Below are positions 6,030 to 7,424 of a DNA stretch of 7,424 nucleotides, one piece after another. The DNA lies in NCBI GenBank assembly GCA_025055465.1, contig JANWXA010000019.1, positions 1-7,424 on the forward strand, written 5' to 3'. A model generated the notes under the pieces. That model was not told the DNA's origin. It ran no database searches and was given only the letters and a program-made list of their open reading frames with translations. This DNA is from Candidatus Kapaibacterium sp. Lineage in GTDB: Bacteria; Bacteroidota; Ignavibacteria; Kapaibacteriales; HRBIN21. The position numbers and the translations under genes were made by a program. The first letter of the stretch is position 1, and each line of letters begins with the position of its first letter.

Positions 6030-7424
6030 TGCAGCGCTTTCCGCTTCCATATAGGGGGAAAGCCCATTTCTTCCCGATACTTGGCAACCGTGCGCCGGGC
6101 AATTTTGTAACCCATCGCGTGAAGCCTCCGTGCTAACTGGATATCGCTGAGAGGGTTCTGGGGATCCTCATTTTCCAACAGTTCCCGTAGCTTTTGCTTG
6201 ACCACCTCTACCGAGACGCCCTCGTCGCCCTCCAGGCTTGGCAAGGCTTCGGTGAAAAAGTCTTTGAGAGCGAAGATACCAAACGGGGTTTGCACATACT
6301 TATTGGCAACAGCTCGGCAGATGGTTGAGGTGTCCAAGCCTGTTTCGCGGGCAATATCAGCATAGATCATGGGTTTGAGGTGCTGAGGGCCACTTTCAAA
6401 CAATTCCCGCTGCAGCTTGACGATGGCACTCATAACGCGCAACAGTGTTTCTTTGCGTTGCCGGAGGACAGAGACTAAGGTGTGGGCAGCCGTGTAATCC
6501 ATGCGCAGTATCTGGCGACTTTTCAAAGGCATCTGTTTCTGGGGAGAATGGCGGGGAAGGCGCCTGAGTTGATTTAGTATTGGATTTACCCGTAAAGGCG
6601 GCAATGTTGCGTCGTTGAAATAGATCTGGGGCTCACCCGTTTCGGGGTCGTGGCTTACGAGAAGGTCAGGGGTAACTTGCAGCGGGATTTCCGGGGGTGC
6701 ACTACCGCCGGGACGGGGATTGAGGCGTCGGATGACTTCACGAGCTTCCTTGAGCATCTCGGGGGTTAGCTCGCCGGCAAAGCGTTTGAGAACCTCGCGC
6801 CAAGTGCGTCGGCTCATCTCTGGAAAGGCCTCTTTTAGAATGCGGTACGCCCAGCGTTCAGGCTCGGTTCGGAGGGGACGAGTTTCTAATTGTGCTAAGA
6901 GGCACTCTTGTAGTGTTCGAGCAGCAATGCCCGGTGGCTCCAGCTCGCGCTGGAGCCGCCGTAGAAGATGCTCTGCCTGCTCTAGAGACAAGGGATGAAG
7001 CAATTGCACTGGGGGGAGCTCCCGATGGAGTACCAGGTGGGCCACAACTGGGTCGAGAGCGTGCTGCCGAGCTGGATTCTGTTGCTTACCGGACTGGAAA
7101 AAGGTGGCCAGGTGCTCGGCATTGATTTCTGCAATGCGTGCATTGGTCCGCTGGAGAACCGCGCTGAGCTCTTCGCGCAAATACCCATTTGGGGCAATAC
7201 TGCCGATAATTTCCTCGGCAAGGATTCGCTCTTCTTGCGACAGGTTTAGCAAGGGAAGTTGCTGTAGCAGTTCCTCGTGGAAGCTGGGGTGGGCTTCAGG
7301 CAGTAACGGTTCATCTTCCTCTTCGCCTCCCTCTGCCCGTGGACCTGGTTGAGGATGCCAGAACATCGCGTAGAAAGCGAAAGGATCCTGTAAAGTATCG
7401 TACGCAGTTGTGTCCGCAGTGCGA
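6026..7424 (-). CDS. rpoN: RNA polymerase sigma-54 factor (N-terminus beyond the window)
   Basis: Sigma-54 directs RNA polymerase to -24/-12 promoters and needs AAA+ enhancer-binding activators. The C-terminus carries a perfect RpoN box, ARRTVAKYRE (6071-6100 on the minus strand), which contacts the -24 element. It is preceded by the helix-turn-helix region with DIARETGLDTSTICRAVANK followed by YVQTPFGIF, a family hallmark. The middle is the core-binding domain (including PPGIAARTLQECLLAQL and VIRRLNPRPGG). An acidic stretch (EGGEEEDEPLLPE) fits region II. An ATG exists at 7366, but the frame stays open from there to the edge (upstream residues read DTLQDPFAFYA). The glutamine-rich region I activator-response segment, normally at the N-terminus, is not in the visible part. 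So the gene is 5' partial and the ATG at 7366 is internal. It leads an operon with pyrD (ATGA overlap at 6029-6026). Confidence 0.96.
   Translation of the reverse strand, partial: RTADTTAYDTLQDPFAFYAMFWHPQPGPRAEGGEEEDEPLLPEAHPSFHEELLQQLPLLNLSQEERILAEEIIGSIAPNGYLREELSAVLQRTNARIAEINAEHLATFFQSGKQQNPARQHALDPVVAHLVLHRELPPVQLLHPLSLEQAEHLLRRLQRELEPPGIAARTLQECLLAQLETRPLRTEPERWAYRILKEAFPEMSRRTWREVLKRFAGELTPEMLKEAREVIRRLNPRPGGSAPPEIPLQVTPDLLVSHDPETGEPQIYFNDATLPPLRVNPILNQLRRLPRHSPQKQMPLKSRQILRMDYTAAHTLVSVLRQRKETLLRVMSAIVKLQRELFESGPQHLKPMIYADIARETGLDTSTICRAVANKYVQTPFGIFALKDFFTEALPSLEGDEGVSVEVVKQKLRELLENEDPQNPLSDIQLARRLHAMGYKIARRTVAKYREEMGFPPIWKRKALQ
6932..6961. repeat. GC-rich inverted repeat inside rpoN
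   Basis: Two perfect 9-base arms, GGCTCCAGC (6936-6944) and GCTGGAGCC (6949-6957), are separated by the four bases TCGC. One imperfect pair (6935/6958) and then three more pairs (6932-6934 with 6959-6961) extend the stem. It lies in the sigma-54 core-binding domain and encodes the LQRELEPP stretch. No T run follows, so it is not a terminator. A stable hairpin in the rpoN mRNA is possible, but it may be a by-product of codon choice for Leu/Gln/Arg/Glu. Confidence 0.6.

Noticed and set aside
6720..7352. Several plus-strand open frames opposite rpoN
   Set aside because: They are Arg/Ser-rich shadows of the rpoN coding strand without domains, start signals or neighbours in their favour.

Overview
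The window is gene-dense bacterial DNA, by eye in the mid-to-high fifties percent G+C. It holds eight protein-coding genes, two of them cut by the window edges. I see no RNA genes, mobile elements or CRISPR arrays. Several features suggest a member of the Bacteroidota/Chlorobiota/Ignavibacteria (FCB) side of the bacteria: a small lipoprotein resembling the DUF4296 family, a kynurenine 3-monooxygenase, starts that mostly lack a good Shine-Dalgarno sequence, and a MauE/DoxX-type membrane protein. The proteins use arginine far more than lysine, which may point to a thermophilic or high-GC relative. The taxonomic placement is inference, not proof.

Left part, plus strand. Bases 1-272 are the 3' end of a polysaccharide flippase-like membrane protein. 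After a 46-base gap comes a tight four-gene run (319-4629): a four-helix MauE/DoxX membrane protein with a Cys-Gly-Cys motif; a 618-residue fusion of a homocysteine S-methyltransferase-type barrel and a methylenetetrahydrofolate reductase; a 205-residue putative lipoprotein of unknown function; and kynurenine 3-monooxygenase (kmo). Each junction in this run is a start/stop overlap (ATGA, ATGA, TAATG), so the four genes are very probably co-transcribed and translationally coupled.

Right part, minus strand. Reading leftward from the right edge are rpoN (sigma-54, its N-terminus outside the window), pyrD (a dihydroorotate dehydrogenase) and a 104-residue DUF4296-like lipoprotein. These are again joined by ATGA overlaps. 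This operon converges on kmo, and the last genes of the two operons overlap tail to tail by 24 bases, leaving no intergenic room for a terminator.

The genes form no single obvious pathway. They supply one-carbon/methionine metabolism, tryptophan-to-NAD metabolism, pyrimidine synthesis and sigma-54 transcription. The most unusual observation is that the methyltransferase half of the fusion has lost all three zinc-binding cysteines and other active-site residues, while its reductase half looks intact. The second is a pyrD product with a class-2-like overall plan but a class-1-like cysteine at the catalytic-base position, and only three lysines in 370 residues.
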